The notes: generated by a model from the sequence alone, not told the origin. Positions 8,298 to 18,544 are shown, counted from the stretch's first letter. The stretch is DNA of 64,000 bases from JADKIH01 sp031385005 (GCA_031385005.1 JANNBB010000011.1:1-64000), one strand, 5' to 3'. Numbers and translations are program-made.

Positions 8298-10797
8298 GAA
8301 AACAACCGGAAAAATTATTGCCGCCTTCCTGCTTTGTTTCTTTTTGACGGCCTCGCTGATTAGCGTTTTTTACGAAAAAGAAATCAAACAACTTATTATT
8401 ACCGAAATCAATAAAAACATCAATACTAAGATCAGCGTTGGTGAATTTGATTTTACAGTCCTCAGACATTTTCCAAATGCTTCTTTCGAATTGAAGGATG
8501 TTGTCATCGAGGGGGTTTCCGAAAATAACACAAGAGATACGCTGCTTTTTTCAAAACGATTATCATTGCTTTTCAATATCAAAGATATTTTTAGCAAGGA
8601 TATCAATATTAAAAAAGTTTATGTTTATGATGGCGGACTAAATATTCGTATCGATAAACAGGGGCATGGAAATTATATCTTCTGGAAAAAGTCAGCAGAG
8701 AGCACGCAGTCCGGTGTTGTCGATATTCATAAAGTCGGTTTGAAAAATGTTTACCTGAATTATGCCGATAAAAAGTCGGATCAGGAATATGCTATACTTG
8801 CCAAACATGTCGAATTATCCGGAAAATTCGCCTCCAATAAATTTTCATTTACAACGGAAGCGGATTTATTTGTTGATCGGTTAATTGTACATGGGGAAAA
8901 TTATGTCAACCATAAACCCGTCGTTTTGCAATCCGGACTCGATGTAGATTCTAAATCCGGTACCTACTTGATCAGTGAAAGTAAAATTAAAATTGCCGGC
9001 GTTGCTTTTACAGCCAACGGTCAAATATCGGAGAAAAATGATGATTGGTTCCTTGATCTTATTGTGAAATCGAGTCAATCAGATTTTGCAACACTCAACA
9101 CGATTATTCCTTCTTCATTAAATTTCTCATCAGCAAAATTTAAGTCGGGTGGTGCTGTTACTTTTAACGCAAGTATTAAAGGTCAGGTAAGTGATAATAA
9201 AAAGCCCTCAATTGCAATTGATTTTAAGGTAAAAGATGGACGCTTCTCAATTGAAGATGCATCCTTTGAGAAAATTACTTTCTCCGGCATGTTTAGTAAT
9301 TCGCCTGAAAAGAAATCAAACATGCTTACCATTCCGGATCTGAGTGCTTCTCTTTCCGGACACGTTATACAAGCCAATATTAAAATAGAAAATTTTCCTG
9401 ATGCATTTATCACTCTTGAAGCAAAAACACAACTCGATTTAGGGAAGTTAATGCCTTTTTTCAAAGCTGATACACTTGAGTCTTTGTCTGGAGATTTGGC
9501 TATGAATATTGCTTACGCCGGAAAGATTAAGGAATTAAAGAACATCAACAAGGATAGATTCTTTGATGTGAAAGCATCTGGAAACATTGATATCAGTCAT
9601 GTATATTTAAAGCTTAAGAAAAATCCGCTTGAATTCAGAGATCTCAACGGTAGTTTTTCTTTGCATGACAGAGATGTGTTTATTGAAAATTTCAGTGGCA
9701 ATGTTTCTTCAACGGATTTCCGACTCAAGGGTATATTCAGAAATTTTATTTCTTTCTTATTAATACCCGGAGAATCAGGCGACATGCAAGCACAACTGAT
9801 TTCAAATTCAGTTAATCTGGATGAATTGCTTGTAAATAAAAAGGAGTCTGCTTCCGGTGACACGAGTTACATAATGAAATTTAATCCGCGGTTGTTGTGT
9901 GAATTAGATGTTAAAATAGAGAACTTGCATTTCAGACGATTTACTGCGCAAAATATTACCGGGAAGGTAAATCTCGATCATCAGGTAATACATGGCAGTG
10001 CACTGCATTTCAATTCTATGGCAGGCAATGTGGATTTGGATGCAACAATTAATGCTTCCCGTAGAGATAGTATTTATATGGTATATGAAACGAAATTTGA
10101 AAAAGTTGACATCACCCGTTTATTTTATGAAATGGAAAATTTCGATCAACAAATATTAACCGATAAAAACGTAAAAGGAAAAGTTAGTGCAGATTTTCAA
10201 TTTCATTCGATGTGGTCAAATGACCTTACCTTGAATTCCAAAAGTGTTCGTTCAACCGGTTCAATAGTTGTCGAAAGTGGAGAGTTGAATAATTTTCTCC
10301 CCATTCAAGCCCTTGCGAAATATATTCACGTTCCTGATCTAAATCATATTCGTTTTTCTACTCTGAAGAACAACATCTCCATAGCGAACCGAAAAATCAG
10401 TATTCCGAACATGGATATAAATTCATCGGCAATAAATATTTCAGGTAATGGTACCCATGATTTTGACAACAATGTCGATTATCATATCGCTCTTTTACTG
10501 TCAGATGTTTTAGGAAAGAAGGTTGACCATAACAGCAGTGAATTCGGTGAAATTGCAGACGATGGTCTTGGAAGAACGAAGTTATTTCTGAATATGAAGG
10601 GAAGTGTAACCGATCCACATTTTAGTTACGACAAAAAAGCAGCGGGCGAAAAGATAAGAAATGAAGTTGCCATGGAAAAAGCAAATATAAAAGGCATCCT
10701 AAAACAAGAATTCGGCTTATTTAAGCATGAGGCTTCCGTTCAAGCACCAAAGCCCAAGAAAACCGAGGAAATGCAAATCGATTGGTCGGAAAAGTAA
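8278..10797 (+). CDS. AsmA-like outer-membrane assembly / lipid transport family protein
   Basis: A long (839-residue) protein with one N-terminal membrane anchor followed by beta-rich periplasmic repeats. The opening after the anchor (NKNINTKISVGEFDFTVLRH) and the C-terminal part with DINSSAINISGNG and DVLGKK match AsmA/TamB-like proteins of Bacteroidota, which are thought to span the periplasm and help lipid or outer-membrane protein transport. The ATG at 8278 lies inside a terminator hairpin. A TTG at 8296 would give MKTTGKIIAAFLLCFFLT, a cleaner start just after the hairpin, so the true start may be 8296. The kinase gene follows 62 nt downstream. Confidence 0.85.
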   Translation: MQVIPFLKTTGKIIAAFLLCFFLTASLISVFYEKEIKQLIITEINKNINTKISVGEFDFTVLRHFPNASFELKDVVIEGVSENNTRDTLLFSKRLSLLFNIKDIFSKDINIKKVYVYDGGLNIRIDKQGHGNYIFWKKSAESTQSGVVDIHKVGLKNVYLNYADKKSDQEYAILAKHVELSGKFASNKFSFTTEADLFVDRLIVHGENYVNHKPVVLQSGLDVDSKSGTYLISESKIKIAGVAFTANGQISEKNDDWFLDLIVKSSQSDFATLNTIIPSSLNFSSAKFKSGGAVTFNASIKGQVSDNKKPSIAIDFKVKDGRFSIEDASFEKITFSGMFSNSPEKKSNMLTIPDLSASLSGHVIQANIKIENFPDAFITLEAKTQLDLGKLMPFFKADTLESLSGDLAMNIAYAGKIKELKNINKDRFFDVKASGNIDISHVYLKLKKNPLEFRDLNGSFSLHDRDVFIENFSGNVSSTDFRLKGIFRNFISFLLIPGESGDMQAQLISNSVNLDELLVNKKESASGDTSYIMKFNPRLLCELDVKIENLHFRRFTAQNITGKVNLDHQVIHGSALHFNSMAGNVDLDATINASRRDSIYMVYETKFEKVDITRLFYEMENFDQQILTDKNVKGKVSADFQFHSMWSNDLTLNSKSVRSTGSIVVESGELNNFLPIQALAKYIHVPDLNHIRFSTLKNNISIANRKISIPNMDINSSAINISGNGTHDFDNNVDYHIALLLSDVLGKKVDHNSSEFGEIADDGLGRTKLFLNMKGSVTDPHFSYDKKAAGEKIRNEVAMEKANIKGILKQEFGLFKHEASVQAPKPKKTEEMQIDWSEK

Positions 10798-10859
10798 TTT
10801 TCTGTTTCCGGGAAATCTTCCATCTTTGCAATCTGTATTCCTCCTAATTAATTATTCAA

Positions 10860-12005
10860 GTGAATATTTATACCCAGAAACAACGCTGGAAAATCTTACT
10901 TCTTATTGCAGCCATACTAATCGGTGCTGCATCACTTTGGTATACCAATCGTCTTGTTAAAAAACTGTCTGACGAGGAAAGAAAAAAAATCGAATTGTGG
11001 TCTGAGGCGACACGACGTCTTGCAGATGTTTCAGAAGAAAACAGCGACCTTAATTTCCTTTCCAACGTTATCAATAATAATAATACCATTCCTGTAATTT
11101 GGGCGGATGAAAATTTAAAAGTGATTTCATTTCGAAACATTGATTCTTTAAAGGCTTTAGAAAAGGGTTATCTCGAAAAGATGGTGAAATCCATGCAGGA
11201 AGAACATCCGGTAATTGAAATCAAAATCGGACAACTCCGCCAGTATATTTTATATAAGGATTCTGATTTGCTGATAAGACTGCGCTATTATCCTTACTTT
11301 CAACTTGCCGTAATTACCCTCTTCCTTTTTGTTTCCTATCTCGCCTTCAATACATCCAGAAAAGCAGAGCAGAACCAGGTTTGGGTAGGAATGGCAAAAG
11401 AAACAGCTCATCAATTAGGCACGCCACTATCATCACTTTTGGCATGGCTGGAGTTACTCAAACTAAAAGGTATAACTCCTGAATACACCTGGGAAATTGA
11501 AAAGGACATTCACCGACTGCAAACGATAACCGATCGTTTCTCCAAAATCGGCTCAGCTCCTGCTTTGTCGAAGGTCAATGTCAACGAAGTTCTCAAACAT
11601 TCCGTTGGCTACATTCAAACGAGGAGCTCAGGAAAAGTAAAATTTGAAATTAAATCACCGACATCAGAAATCTATGCTCCGATGAATGTCCCTCTTTTTG
11701 AATGGGTGATTGAAAATCTTTTAAAGAATGCGCTAGACGCTATGAGTGGTATCGGCAGTATTTTAGTTTGTATTACCGATCAGCAACAATTTGTATATAT
11801 CGATATTTCAGATACGGGAAAAGGAATTTCCAAAAGTGCATACAGAACTATTTTTAAACCCGGCTTCACAACAAAAAAGCGTGGATGGGGCCTTGGATTA
11901 TCTCTCAGTAAACGTATCATCGAAGAATATCACGACGGACAAATTTTCGTTAAAAATTCAGAAATCAATAAGGGGACGACTTTTAGGATCGTTCTCAAAA
12001 AATAA
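10860..12005 (+). CDS. Membrane sensor histidine kinase (orphan)
   Basis: A 381-residue kinase with two membrane segments (about 11-28 and 147-163) that flank a periplasmic sensor of about 115 residues. The phospho-acceptor His184 lies in AKETAHQLGTPLSSL. The ATPase domain has the N box NLLKNALD (286-293), DTGKGI (318-323) and GWGLGLSLS (342-350). The AHQLGTPL form of the H box is common in Bacteroidota kinases. The start codon is GTG. No response regulator gene is adjacent, so the partner is unknown. Confidence 0.9.
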   Translation: MNIYTQKQRWKILLLIAAILIGAASLWYTNRLVKKLSDEERKKIELWSEATRRLADVSEENSDLNFLSNVINNNNTIPVIWADENLKVISFRNIDSLKALEKGYLEKMVKSMQEEHPVIEIKIGQLRQYILYKDSDLLIRLRYYPYFQLAVITLFLFVSYLAFNTSRKAEQNQVWVGMAKETAHQLGTPLSSLLAWLELLKLKGITPEYTWEIEKDIHRLQTITDRFSKIGSAPALSKVNVNEVLKHSVGYIQTRSSGKVKFEIKSPTSEIYAPMNVPLFEWVIENLLKNALDAMSGIGSILVCITDQQQFVYIDISDTGKGISKSAYRTIFKPGFTTKKRGWGLGLSLSKRIIEEYHDGQIFVKNSEINKGTTFRIVLKK

Positions 12006-12066
12006 TTGAAGCGGTTTTCTCGCGGATATTAAGCGGGATGTTCAATTTCCAATAATCATTATCTCC

Positions 12067-13191
12067 ATGTCGGGCATTTATCTTCATATTCCTTTTTGTC
12101 GGCAAGCTTGCACCTATTGTGATTTTCATTTTTCTACTTCTCTGCAAACGGTTGATAAACTGATTGAGTCATTACAGAATGAAATTACGGTAAGAAAAGA
12201 TTATTTGTTGGGTGAAACGATTTCAACCATTTATTTTGGCGGCGGCACACCTTCCTTACTTGAAGTGGAAAAAATTGAAGAGCTACTCGATAAAATCAGA
12301 AAAGAATTTCGAGTCGCCCATGATGCGGAAATTACTCTCGAGGCAAACCCCGACGATTTAACGGCGATAAAAAGCAAAGCACTTTTCAAAGCCGGCATAA
12401 ATCGGTTGTCAATCGGTATCCAAAGTTTTTCCGATGATGATTTGAAGTTTATGAATCGCGCGCATAATTCTCAACAAGCATTTGAAGCAATTAAAAATGT
12501 ACGTGAAGCAGGATTTGAAAATATTAGCATCGACTTGATTTATGGAATACAAAATCAGTCGCCCGCACAATGGGAGCGAAATCTCCAAATAGCTTTCGAA
12601 ATGCAAATTGAACATCTCTCCTGTTATGCCCTAACGGTTGAATCCAGAACAGTATTGGCAGACATGATTAAGAAAAAGAAAATAGCACCATTAGATGAAG
12701 AGAAAGCGCTTTCGGATTTTGAATGGCTAATGGATAGGGCAGAGGAAGCGGGTTATGAGCACTATGAGATCAGCAATTTCGCGCGCGATAAAAAATATTC
12801 TAAACACAACACGGCTTATTGGCAGAAACAAAAATATCTTGGCTTGGGGCCTTCCGCACATTCATTTGATTTGGAAAGCCGGCAATGGAATGTGTCGAAT
12901 AATCAATTGTATATTCGATCACTCGAAGAAAATAAATTGAATTTCGAACGTGAAGAGTTAACCGAAACAAATAAGTTCAACGAATATGTTCTTACTTCTT
13001 TGCGCACCATGTGGGGAACTGAATTGAATTTGGTTGAAAAGGAATTCGGTAAAACAAAGAGATCTTTTCTGGAAACTCAATTTGAAGTTTTAGAAAAAGG
13101 TGGATTAGTAGAACGAAAGCAAACCACATTTATACTTACGCGGAAAGGAAAGTTTTTTGCAGATAAAATTGCAGGAGATTTATTTGAATAA
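12067..13191 (+). CDS. hemW: HemW, radical SAM haem chaperone / coproporphyrinogen oxidase-like protein
   Basis: This 374-residue radical SAM protein has the cluster ligands Cys11, Cys15 and Cys18 in PFCRQACTYCDF. The residue after the third Cys is Asp-Phe rather than the extra Cys of HemN, which points to HemW (haem trafficking) and not to a genuine oxygen-independent coproporphyrinogen oxidase. YFGGGTPS and the C-terminal HemN_C-like region (FNEYVLTSLRTMWG) are present. It converges on the acyl-CoA dehydrogenase gene, with an inverted repeat between them. Confidence 0.9.
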   Translation: MSGIYLHIPFCRQACTYCDFHFSTSLQTVDKLIESLQNEITVRKDYLLGETISTIYFGGGTPSLLEVEKIEELLDKIRKEFRVAHDAEITLEANPDDLTAIKSKALFKAGINRLSIGIQSFSDDDLKFMNRAHNSQQAFEAIKNVREAGFENISIDLIYGIQNQSPAQWERNLQIAFEMQIEHLSCYALTVESRTVLADMIKKKKIAPLDEEKALSDFEWLMDRAEEAGYEHYEISNFARDKKYSKHNTAYWQKQKYLGLGPSAHSFDLESRQWNVSNNQLYIRSLEENKLNFEREELTETNKFNEYVLTSLRTMWGTELNLVEKEFGKTKRSFLETQFEVLEKGGLVERKQTTFILTRKGKFFADKIAGDLFE

Positions 13192-13226
13192 TAATGAAGA
13201 AGTACTCAGCAGGAGAGAATGCTGAG

Positions 13227-14405
13227 TTATTCAAATGCATTCAATCCTGTTACATCCATTCCGGTAATCAAAAGATGAATATCGTGGGTGCCTTCATAGG
13301 TTATAACAGATTCAAGATTCATCATGTGGCGCATGATCGGATATTCGCCTGTTATTCCCATGCCACCATGAATTTGTCTGGCTTCACGTGCAATCTGAAG
13401 AGCCATGTTTACATTGTTTCTCTTGGCCATTGAAATCTGTGCAGGAGTTGCACGGTTCTCACTTTTCAGAACTCCGAGTCGCCAAGTGAGTAACTGAGCT
13501 TTTGTAATTTCAGTAATCATCTCAGCAAGTTTTTTCTGGGTAAGCTGAAATCCACCAATTGGCCGACCGAACTGTACACGCTCTTTCGAATAGCGGAGAG
13601 CGGAATCGTAACAATCGAGCGCAGCACCAATCGCTCCCCAACTGATTCCATAACGGGCAGAATTCAAACAGCCGAGTGGTCCTTTTAGACCTTTGACGTT
13701 TGGTAATAAATTTTCTTTCGGAACTTTTACATTATCAAAAACAAGTTCGCCGGTAGCACTTGCACGTAATGACCATTTGCCATGTGTCTCAGGAGTAGTA
13801 AACCCTTTCATTCCGCGTTCAACGACTAATCCGCGAATTACTCCTTCTTCATCTTTTGCCCAAACCACAGCTATATCAGCAAATGGAGCATTACTAATCC
13901 ACATCTTTGCGCCGTTTAGTAATAAATGGTCGCCCTTATCCTTTATATTGGTAATCATACCACTTGGATTAGAACCAAAATCAGGTTCTGTTAGACCGAA
14001 GCATCCCATCATTTCTCCGGATGCCAGCTTAGGAAGATATTTTTTTCTCTGCTCTTCACTACCATAAGTATAGATCGGATACATCACAAGAGAGCTTTGC
14101 ACAGAAGCCGTAGAGCGTAAACCGGAATCACCTCTTTCGAGTTCTTGCATAATTATACCATATGCAATTTGGTCGAGACCGCCACCGCCATATTCCTGAG
14201 GAATGTAGGGTCCGAATGCACCGATTTCTGCAAGTCCTTTAATCCATTGTTTAGGGAACTCAGCTTTCTGACAAGCTTCTTCTATGATTGGCGATACTTC
14301 TCTTTTTACCCATTCGCGAACGCTGTTTCGAACAAGAATGTGTTCTTCAGTAAGTAATTCATCAATCTGGTAATAATCATGATATTGAAAGCGGTCTTGA
14401 GCCAT
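13227..14405 (-). CDS. Acyl-CoA dehydrogenase, glutaryl-CoA dehydrogenase type
   Basis: A 392-residue flavoprotein of full length. The catalytic base is Glu371 in TYEGTHDIH. Arg97 in GDSGLRSTASVQSSLVM matches the substrate-carboxylate Arg typical of glutaryl-CoA dehydrogenases, and GCFGLTEPDFGSNPSGM is the FAD-binding loop. The likely reaction is oxidative decarboxylation of glutaryl-CoA to crotonyl-CoA in lysine and tryptophan breakdown; tryptophan 2,3-dioxygenase is encoded at 58664, but nothing shows the two are co-regulated. A -7-like element (TAAATTTG, minus strand) lies at 14446-14439. Confidence 0.9.
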   Translation of the reverse strand: MAQDRFQYHDYYQIDELLTEEHILVRNSVREWVKREVSPIIEEACQKAEFPKQWIKGLAEIGAFGPYIPQEYGGGGLDQIAYGIIMQELERGDSGLRSTASVQSSLVMYPIYTYGSEEQRKKYLPKLASGEMMGCFGLTEPDFGSNPSGMITNIKDKGDHLLLNGAKMWISNAPFADIAVVWAKDEEGVIRGLVVERGMKGFTTPETHGKWSLRASATGELVFDNVKVPKENLLPNVKGLKGPLGCLNSARYGISWGAIGAALDCYDSALRYSKERVQFGRPIGGFQLTQKKLAEMITEITKAQLLTWRLGVLKSENRATPAQISMAKRNNVNMALQIAREARQIHGGMGITGEYPIMRHMMNLESVITYEGTHDIHLLITGMDVTGLNAFE

Positions 14406-14856
14406 TAAATAATTAATTAGTTGTTATAAATCAGGTCGCAAATTTAGTGGAAATACCTTAATAACGCTCGTTGATTCGAGGAAACATTCTTAAATTTGGG
14501 ATTAAACTTTATAACGTATTTTGATCTTCGGGATTTTAGTGAAAAGTCAATATTTAAGATAAATATCTATCTGATCATCAATTCGGTAATGAAACCAAGT
14601 GGCTTTAGTATTTCCACAGAATTCTTAATGGACAAGGGAATAAACGCCGAAGTCTGGAAGGCATGAAACAGATACTTTTCAAAAATTTTTTGAGAAATTG
14701 TTTTTGACCCTTAGTTTATATGCCCTTCTATGAAATTTATCAGAAAATTTAATTTTAATAATCAAGAATATTGTTTTTTAATACAAACTTTACGCATTAA
14801 TTATCCAATATTGCTTTCAATTTCCTTTCTTTACTTGTTAATTAACGAATCCTGTT
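14406..14856. other. Intergenic region between divergent genes
   Basis: This 451-bp AT-rich gap separates the minus-strand dehydrogenase gene from the ECF sigma factor gene. It holds a candidate -7 element for the dehydrogenase (CAAATTTA at 14439-14446, read on the minus strand). Promoters for the sigma factor should lie here too, but I cannot identify them with confidence. No RNA gene was recognised. Confidence 0.5.
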
Positions 14857-15414
14857 TTGGGAAAAAAAATTAAAATAGAAGAAGATGTATTAGTAAAGAT
14901 GCTGGCCATGCGTGATGAATCGGCATTAGGCATTCTCTATGACAATTACTCTTCTGCCATGTATGGGGTTATTTACCGGATTATTCAGGATCATCCTTCG
15001 GCTGAAGACATTCTTCAGGAAGCTTTTTTAAAAATCTGGAATAATTTTGCACAATATGATGTGGCAAAAGGCCGTTTATTTACCTGGATGATAAATATTT
15101 GTCGAAATCTATCAATTGACAAGATCCGTTCAAAAGATTTTTCTAACAGGAATAAAAACCTCTCAGCCGATAGTATCGTATCTATAATTGATTTGGAAAG
15201 TTCTAATTCATTTAATCCGGATACAATCGGCGTAAAGGAAATTACTAAAAAACTGGATCCCGAATATAAATTGATAATCGACTTACTCTTCTTTCAGGGG
15301 TATTCTCAATCAGAAGCGGCTGAAAAATTAAATATCCCTTTGGGGACTGTAAAAACACGCTCACGCGTTGCTATTCAGAAATTACGAGAGTTGTTTCTGG
15401 AAAAGAAAAATTAG
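14857..15414 (+). CDS. ECF-type RNA polymerase sigma factor
   Basis: A 185-residue sigma-70 family protein of the extracytoplasmic function group. Region 2 contains DILQEAFLKIWNNFAQYD and region 4 is a helix-turn-helix with YSQSEAAEKLNIPLGTVKTR. The start shown is TTG; the next in-frame Met (MLAMRD, about residue 14) would remove part of the first helix. The anti-sigma gene begins 2 nt after the stop, so the pair is co-transcribed and probably translationally coupled. It presumably controls the envelope genes that follow. Confidence 0.9.
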   Translation: MGKKIKIEEDVLVKMLAMRDESALGILYDNYSSAMYGVIYRIIQDHPSAEDILQEAFLKIWNNFAQYDVAKGRLFTWMINICRNLSIDKIRSKDFSNRNKNLSADSIVSIIDLESSNSFNPDTIGVKEITKKLDPEYKLIIDLLFFQGYSQSEAAEKLNIPLGTVKTRSRVAIQKLRELFLEKKN

Positions 15415-15416
15415 GA

Positions 15417-16223
15417 ATGAATGTAAAAGAATACATAGAATCCGGTGTCGTCGAATTATATGCGATGAACGCACTTCCTCCCGAAGAAAAAAAGGAGTTT
15501 GAGCGAATGGGAATTATGTATCCGGAAATTACTGATGAGTTACGCAGAGTAGAGCTGGCTATCGAAGAATATTCTATCGCACATGCCATTAATCCACGGC
15601 CTCAGTTAAGGGAAATTATCATGAGTAAAGCGCAAGGAAATATGGAAGGCGCTAAGATAATTCCAATCTCAAAGCAAACAGACGATACAACGCATTCACT
15701 TACCTATAAATACCTAATTGCTGCGAGTCTTGCTGCACTTGTTATAAGCACTTTTGCTTCCTGGTTTTTCTATAACAGATGGAGCGATGCGGAAAATCGT
15801 TATACATCTCTCTTAAATGAGAAAAACGAATTGGCTATCAACTTCAATGTTGTTAAAGCTACTTACGATGAAACGCTTGCCAATATGCTAATCATCCGCG
15901 ACGAGCGTTCAACTGTTGTCATGCTGCAATCAACCGACACTACACGGAACTTTCAGGCAAGAGTCTATTGGAATAAAATGAATCGTCACGCTTTTATTGA
16001 CGTACTTTCTTTGCCTGAGCCCGAAGAAGGAAAGCAATTTCAACTTTGGGCACTCGTAAAAGGATTGCCTGTTGATGCAGGTGTTTTCAATACAGATGTT
16101 TCCAATATTCAACGTGTGAAAGATATTGAAAGTGCAGACGGCTGGGCTGTTACGCTCGAGCCCAAAGGTGGCAGCGTTTCTCCTTCACTCGACAAAATGT
16201 ACCTCATTAATAAGAATAGCTAA
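15417..16223 (+). CDS. Anti-sigma factor, RskA-like
   Basis: A 268-residue single-pass membrane protein. The N-terminal 90 residues (opening with a short acidic ESGVVELYAMNALPPEEK region) should bind the sigma factor in the cytoplasm. A membrane helix spans about 98-119, then a coiled segment, then a C-terminal periplasmic domain with FQLWALVKGLPVDAGVF, typical of the RskA (anti-sigma-K) family. No zinc-binding HxxxCxxC motif is seen. The preceding gene encodes the cognate ECF sigma factor. Confidence 0.88.
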   Translation: MNVKEYIESGVVELYAMNALPPEEKKEFERMGIMYPEITDELRRVELAIEEYSIAHAINPRPQLREIIMSKAQGNMEGAKIIPISKQTDDTTHSLTYKYLIAASLAALVISTFASWFFYNRWSDAENRYTSLLNEKNELAINFNVVKATYDETLANMLIIRDERSTVVMLQSTDTTRNFQARVYWNKMNRHAFIDVLSLPEPEEGKQFQLWALVKGLPVDAGVFNTDVSNIQRVKDIESADGWAVTLEPKGGSVSPSLDKMYLINKNS

Positions 16224-16230
16224 ATGTTTT

Positions 16231-16262
16231 TCCTTCATTTTTTCAGGAAGAAGGATTTTTTT
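16231..16262 (+). terminator. Possible terminator after the anti-sigma gene
   Basis: Arms tccttc (16231-16236) and gaagga (16250-16255) can form a 6-bp stem with a 13-nt loop, followed by seven Ts. The hairpin is weak, but it is well placed 7 nt after the stop codon. It would make the DUF4331 gene depend on its own promoter in 16263-16462. Confidence 0.4.
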
Positions 16263-16462
16263 CTCTTTTAGCCGGCAACCCATTCTCTTTATTATTCTTA
16301 AACCCTCGTTTTTTTTGATAATCTTCCATTTTTAGGGGAATTACACATTTTTTTATTTGCTGTTTGTTAAATCCGGGTACTTCTAACTCTCGTAAGTTTT
16401 TTTGAAAGCAAATTTTAAAGCATTTCTAAAAAACAAATTCTAACAAACTAATTCAAAAAACA

Positions 16463-18544
16463 ATGAAGACAAATTTTAAAAAAAGGATAGCAATAGGCAT
16501 ATCCCTCGTACTTATTACGGCGACGACATTCTTTGTCGCTTATCAATCAACTGATCTGACAGCTTCAAGCCACAGGGAAGCACCCATGATTAGCAATGAT
16601 CCTGTAGCGGATAATACCGATCTTTATGCATTCAGAGATCCGCAAGACTCGAATAAAGTAACGATTATTGCAGCTTATGTTCCTGCAGAACTTCCACAAG
16701 GAGGTCCGAATTATTTTTCTTTTGGTGAAAATGTGAATTACGAAATTCACGTTAAGAACAACGGTGCTACTGCCGGTGATGACATCACATATCGTTTCAC
16801 TTTTGCGAAACAAAATGAAGATCCGACAACTTTTTTCAATATCCGTTTAGGACAACAAAACCTGAAGACAACTTATACTGCGAAAAAGAGTGTTGCCGGC
16901 GGTCCTTTCACGGACATCGTTACAAACGGTATTGTTCCGCCACCGAATATCGGTCCGCGCTCAATTTCTTCTGCTGTCGGATTAAATGCACCTGATTATG
17001 AGTCTTTATTTACTGCAGCAGTTACAAATGCAACAACCGGAGAAAAAGTTTATTGCGGACCTGCTGACGATCCTTTCTTTGTTGATTTGGGTGGTATTTT
17101 CGACCTTGGACAAACACGTGCCGGTGGTACAGGTGTGAATGCACCGAAAGATGGTTTGAAATGTAAAAACGTTCATGTGATCGCATTACAAATAGACATC
17201 AGTGATCTTCAAAAAGATGGTAAAACAGTTTCTCAAGCAGCAAATATTCTTGACGGTGATTTCGTAATTGGTGTATGGGCTTCTGCAAGCCGTCCAATGG
17301 TTAGAACACTTGTTGGTGATGGTACAGAATCTCACACCGGAAATTTTGTTCAGGTTTCCAGATTAGGTATGCCGTTGACGAATGAGGCGGTTATTCCAAT
17401 TGGTATGAAAGATTACTGGAATGCACTTACACCTTACCAGGATAGTACTTACTTCGATAACTATTTCTGTAATCCTGAACTCGGTTTATACATGGATGAC
17501 AGTTTATTCGGTGGCGCTGTTCCTGCACTTTCCGCATTGAGAATACAACGTGCATCTCCAACAGTTTTAGGAAATGTTGATTTTGGAAATACACACGATG
17601 GTTTATATGTTATCTACGGACATCCCGCAACAGCAGGAACCGCACTCGATACAAACATTTTTGGTAAATATTTACTTCGTCCCGGTCAACCGCGTTCTGT
17701 CGATTTATTGCCGATATTCTACACAGGCGTTCCAAACCTCGCACCTTATCAGTTAGCAACAGGTAAGACACCTGGAAATCCGTTGACAGCAGGAAAGCCA
17801 TTCATCAACAACTTCCTTCCTACATTTGGTGACATGCTTCGTTTGAACATGGCAGTACCTGTTACTGCAAGAAACTCTGCTGATTTCTCTTCACTGGGAA
17901 TTGTTCAGGCCGCAGCATTAGGATTAACAGATGCTCGCTTCAATACGAATACAACTCTTCAATTCATTCCAAACATGGATGGATTCCCGAACGGTCGTCG
18001 TTTGGAAGATGACGTTACCCGTATCGAATTGCAGGCGGTTAGTGGTGTAGCTCTTGCAGCTGTTGGATTATTCTATGATGATTATGTTATCAATGGAAAT
18101 CCTGTGACACCAAACCTGGTGAATGTGTTAAGCTATACAACAGGCATCGAGACCAATGACACAACCTTCCGCATTGATTTCCCTTATGTTCAATTGCCTT
18201 GGAGTGGTTATGATCTTTGTACTGGAGGATATATCCTGACATCGATCAACCCGGGTCCGGGTCTGAACGTTGGTTCACCGCAATTACTCATGGAAACCTA
18301 CCCGAATCCTGCAAGCGATCAGGTGACGCTTAAATACCGTGTAACTTCTAAAACACGCGTATCCATGAAAGTATATGACAGCAATGGAAAAATTGTAGCA
18401 AATCCAGTAAGCAATCAGAATCAGGATTCAGGTACATACGATTACAAACTCAATACATCGACTCTTAGTCCTGGGGTATATTATGTAACGCTGTTAAACA
18501 ACAACCAGACAGTACAATCAGTAAAAGTGAATATTGTTAGATAA
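16463..18544 (+). CDS. DUF4331 family secreted protein with T9SS type A sorting domain
   Basis: A 693-residue exported protein. A signal peptide or anchor (residues about 8-27) is followed by the DUF4331 hallmark SSHREAPMISNDPVADNTDLYAF. The last 80 residues form a type A T9SS sorting domain (YPNPASDQVTLKY ... GVYYVTLLNN ... VKVNIVR), so it should cross the outer membrane and be surface-attached or released. DUF4331 has no established function. It follows the ECF sigma/anti-sigma pair and precedes TPR and HupE/UreJ genes, an association that suggests control by that sigma factor. Confidence 0.9.
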   Translation: MKTNFKKRIAIGISLVLITATTFFVAYQSTDLTASSHREAPMISNDPVADNTDLYAFRDPQDSNKVTIIAAYVPAELPQGGPNYFSFGENVNYEIHVKNNGATAGDDITYRFTFAKQNEDPTTFFNIRLGQQNLKTTYTAKKSVAGGPFTDIVTNGIVPPPNIGPRSISSAVGLNAPDYESLFTAAVTNATTGEKVYCGPADDPFFVDLGGIFDLGQTRAGGTGVNAPKDGLKCKNVHVIALQIDISDLQKDGKTVSQAANILDGDFVIGVWASASRPMVRTLVGDGTESHTGNFVQVSRLGMPLTNEAVIPIGMKDYWNALTPYQDSTYFDNYFCNPELGLYMDDSLFGGAVPALSALRIQRASPTVLGNVDFGNTHDGLYVIYGHPATAGTALDTNIFGKYLLRPGQPRSVDLLPIFYTGVPNLAPYQLATGKTPGNPLTAGKPFINNFLPTFGDMLRLNMAVPVTARNSADFSSLGIVQAAALGLTDARFNTNTTLQFIPNMDGFPNGRRLEDDVTRIELQAVSGVALAAVGLFYDDYVINGNPVTPNLVNVLSYTTGIETNDTTFRIDFPYVQLPWSGYDLCTGGYILTSINPGPGLNVGSPQLLMETYPNPASDQVTLKYRVTSKTRVSMKVYDSNGKIVANPVSNQNQDSGTYDYKLNTSTLSPGVYYVTLLNNNQTVQSVKVNIVR

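Noticed and set aside
13204..13227. Terminator between hemW and the acyl-CoA dehydrogenase gene
   Set aside because: Arms actcagca and tgctgagt pair perfectly, but there is no T run on either side, so termination cannot be claimed.
14589..14666. 25-codon open reading frame MKPSGFSISTEFLMDKGINA...
   Set aside because: It is short, lies in an intergenic region with no visible promoter or ribosome site, and has no recognisable similarity.
16263..16462. ECF promoter before the DUF4331 gene
   Set aside because: Some gttaaatccgggtac and ctctcgtaag sequence could be read as -35/-10 boxes, but no matching copy was found before the sigma factor gene, so the call would be guesswork.
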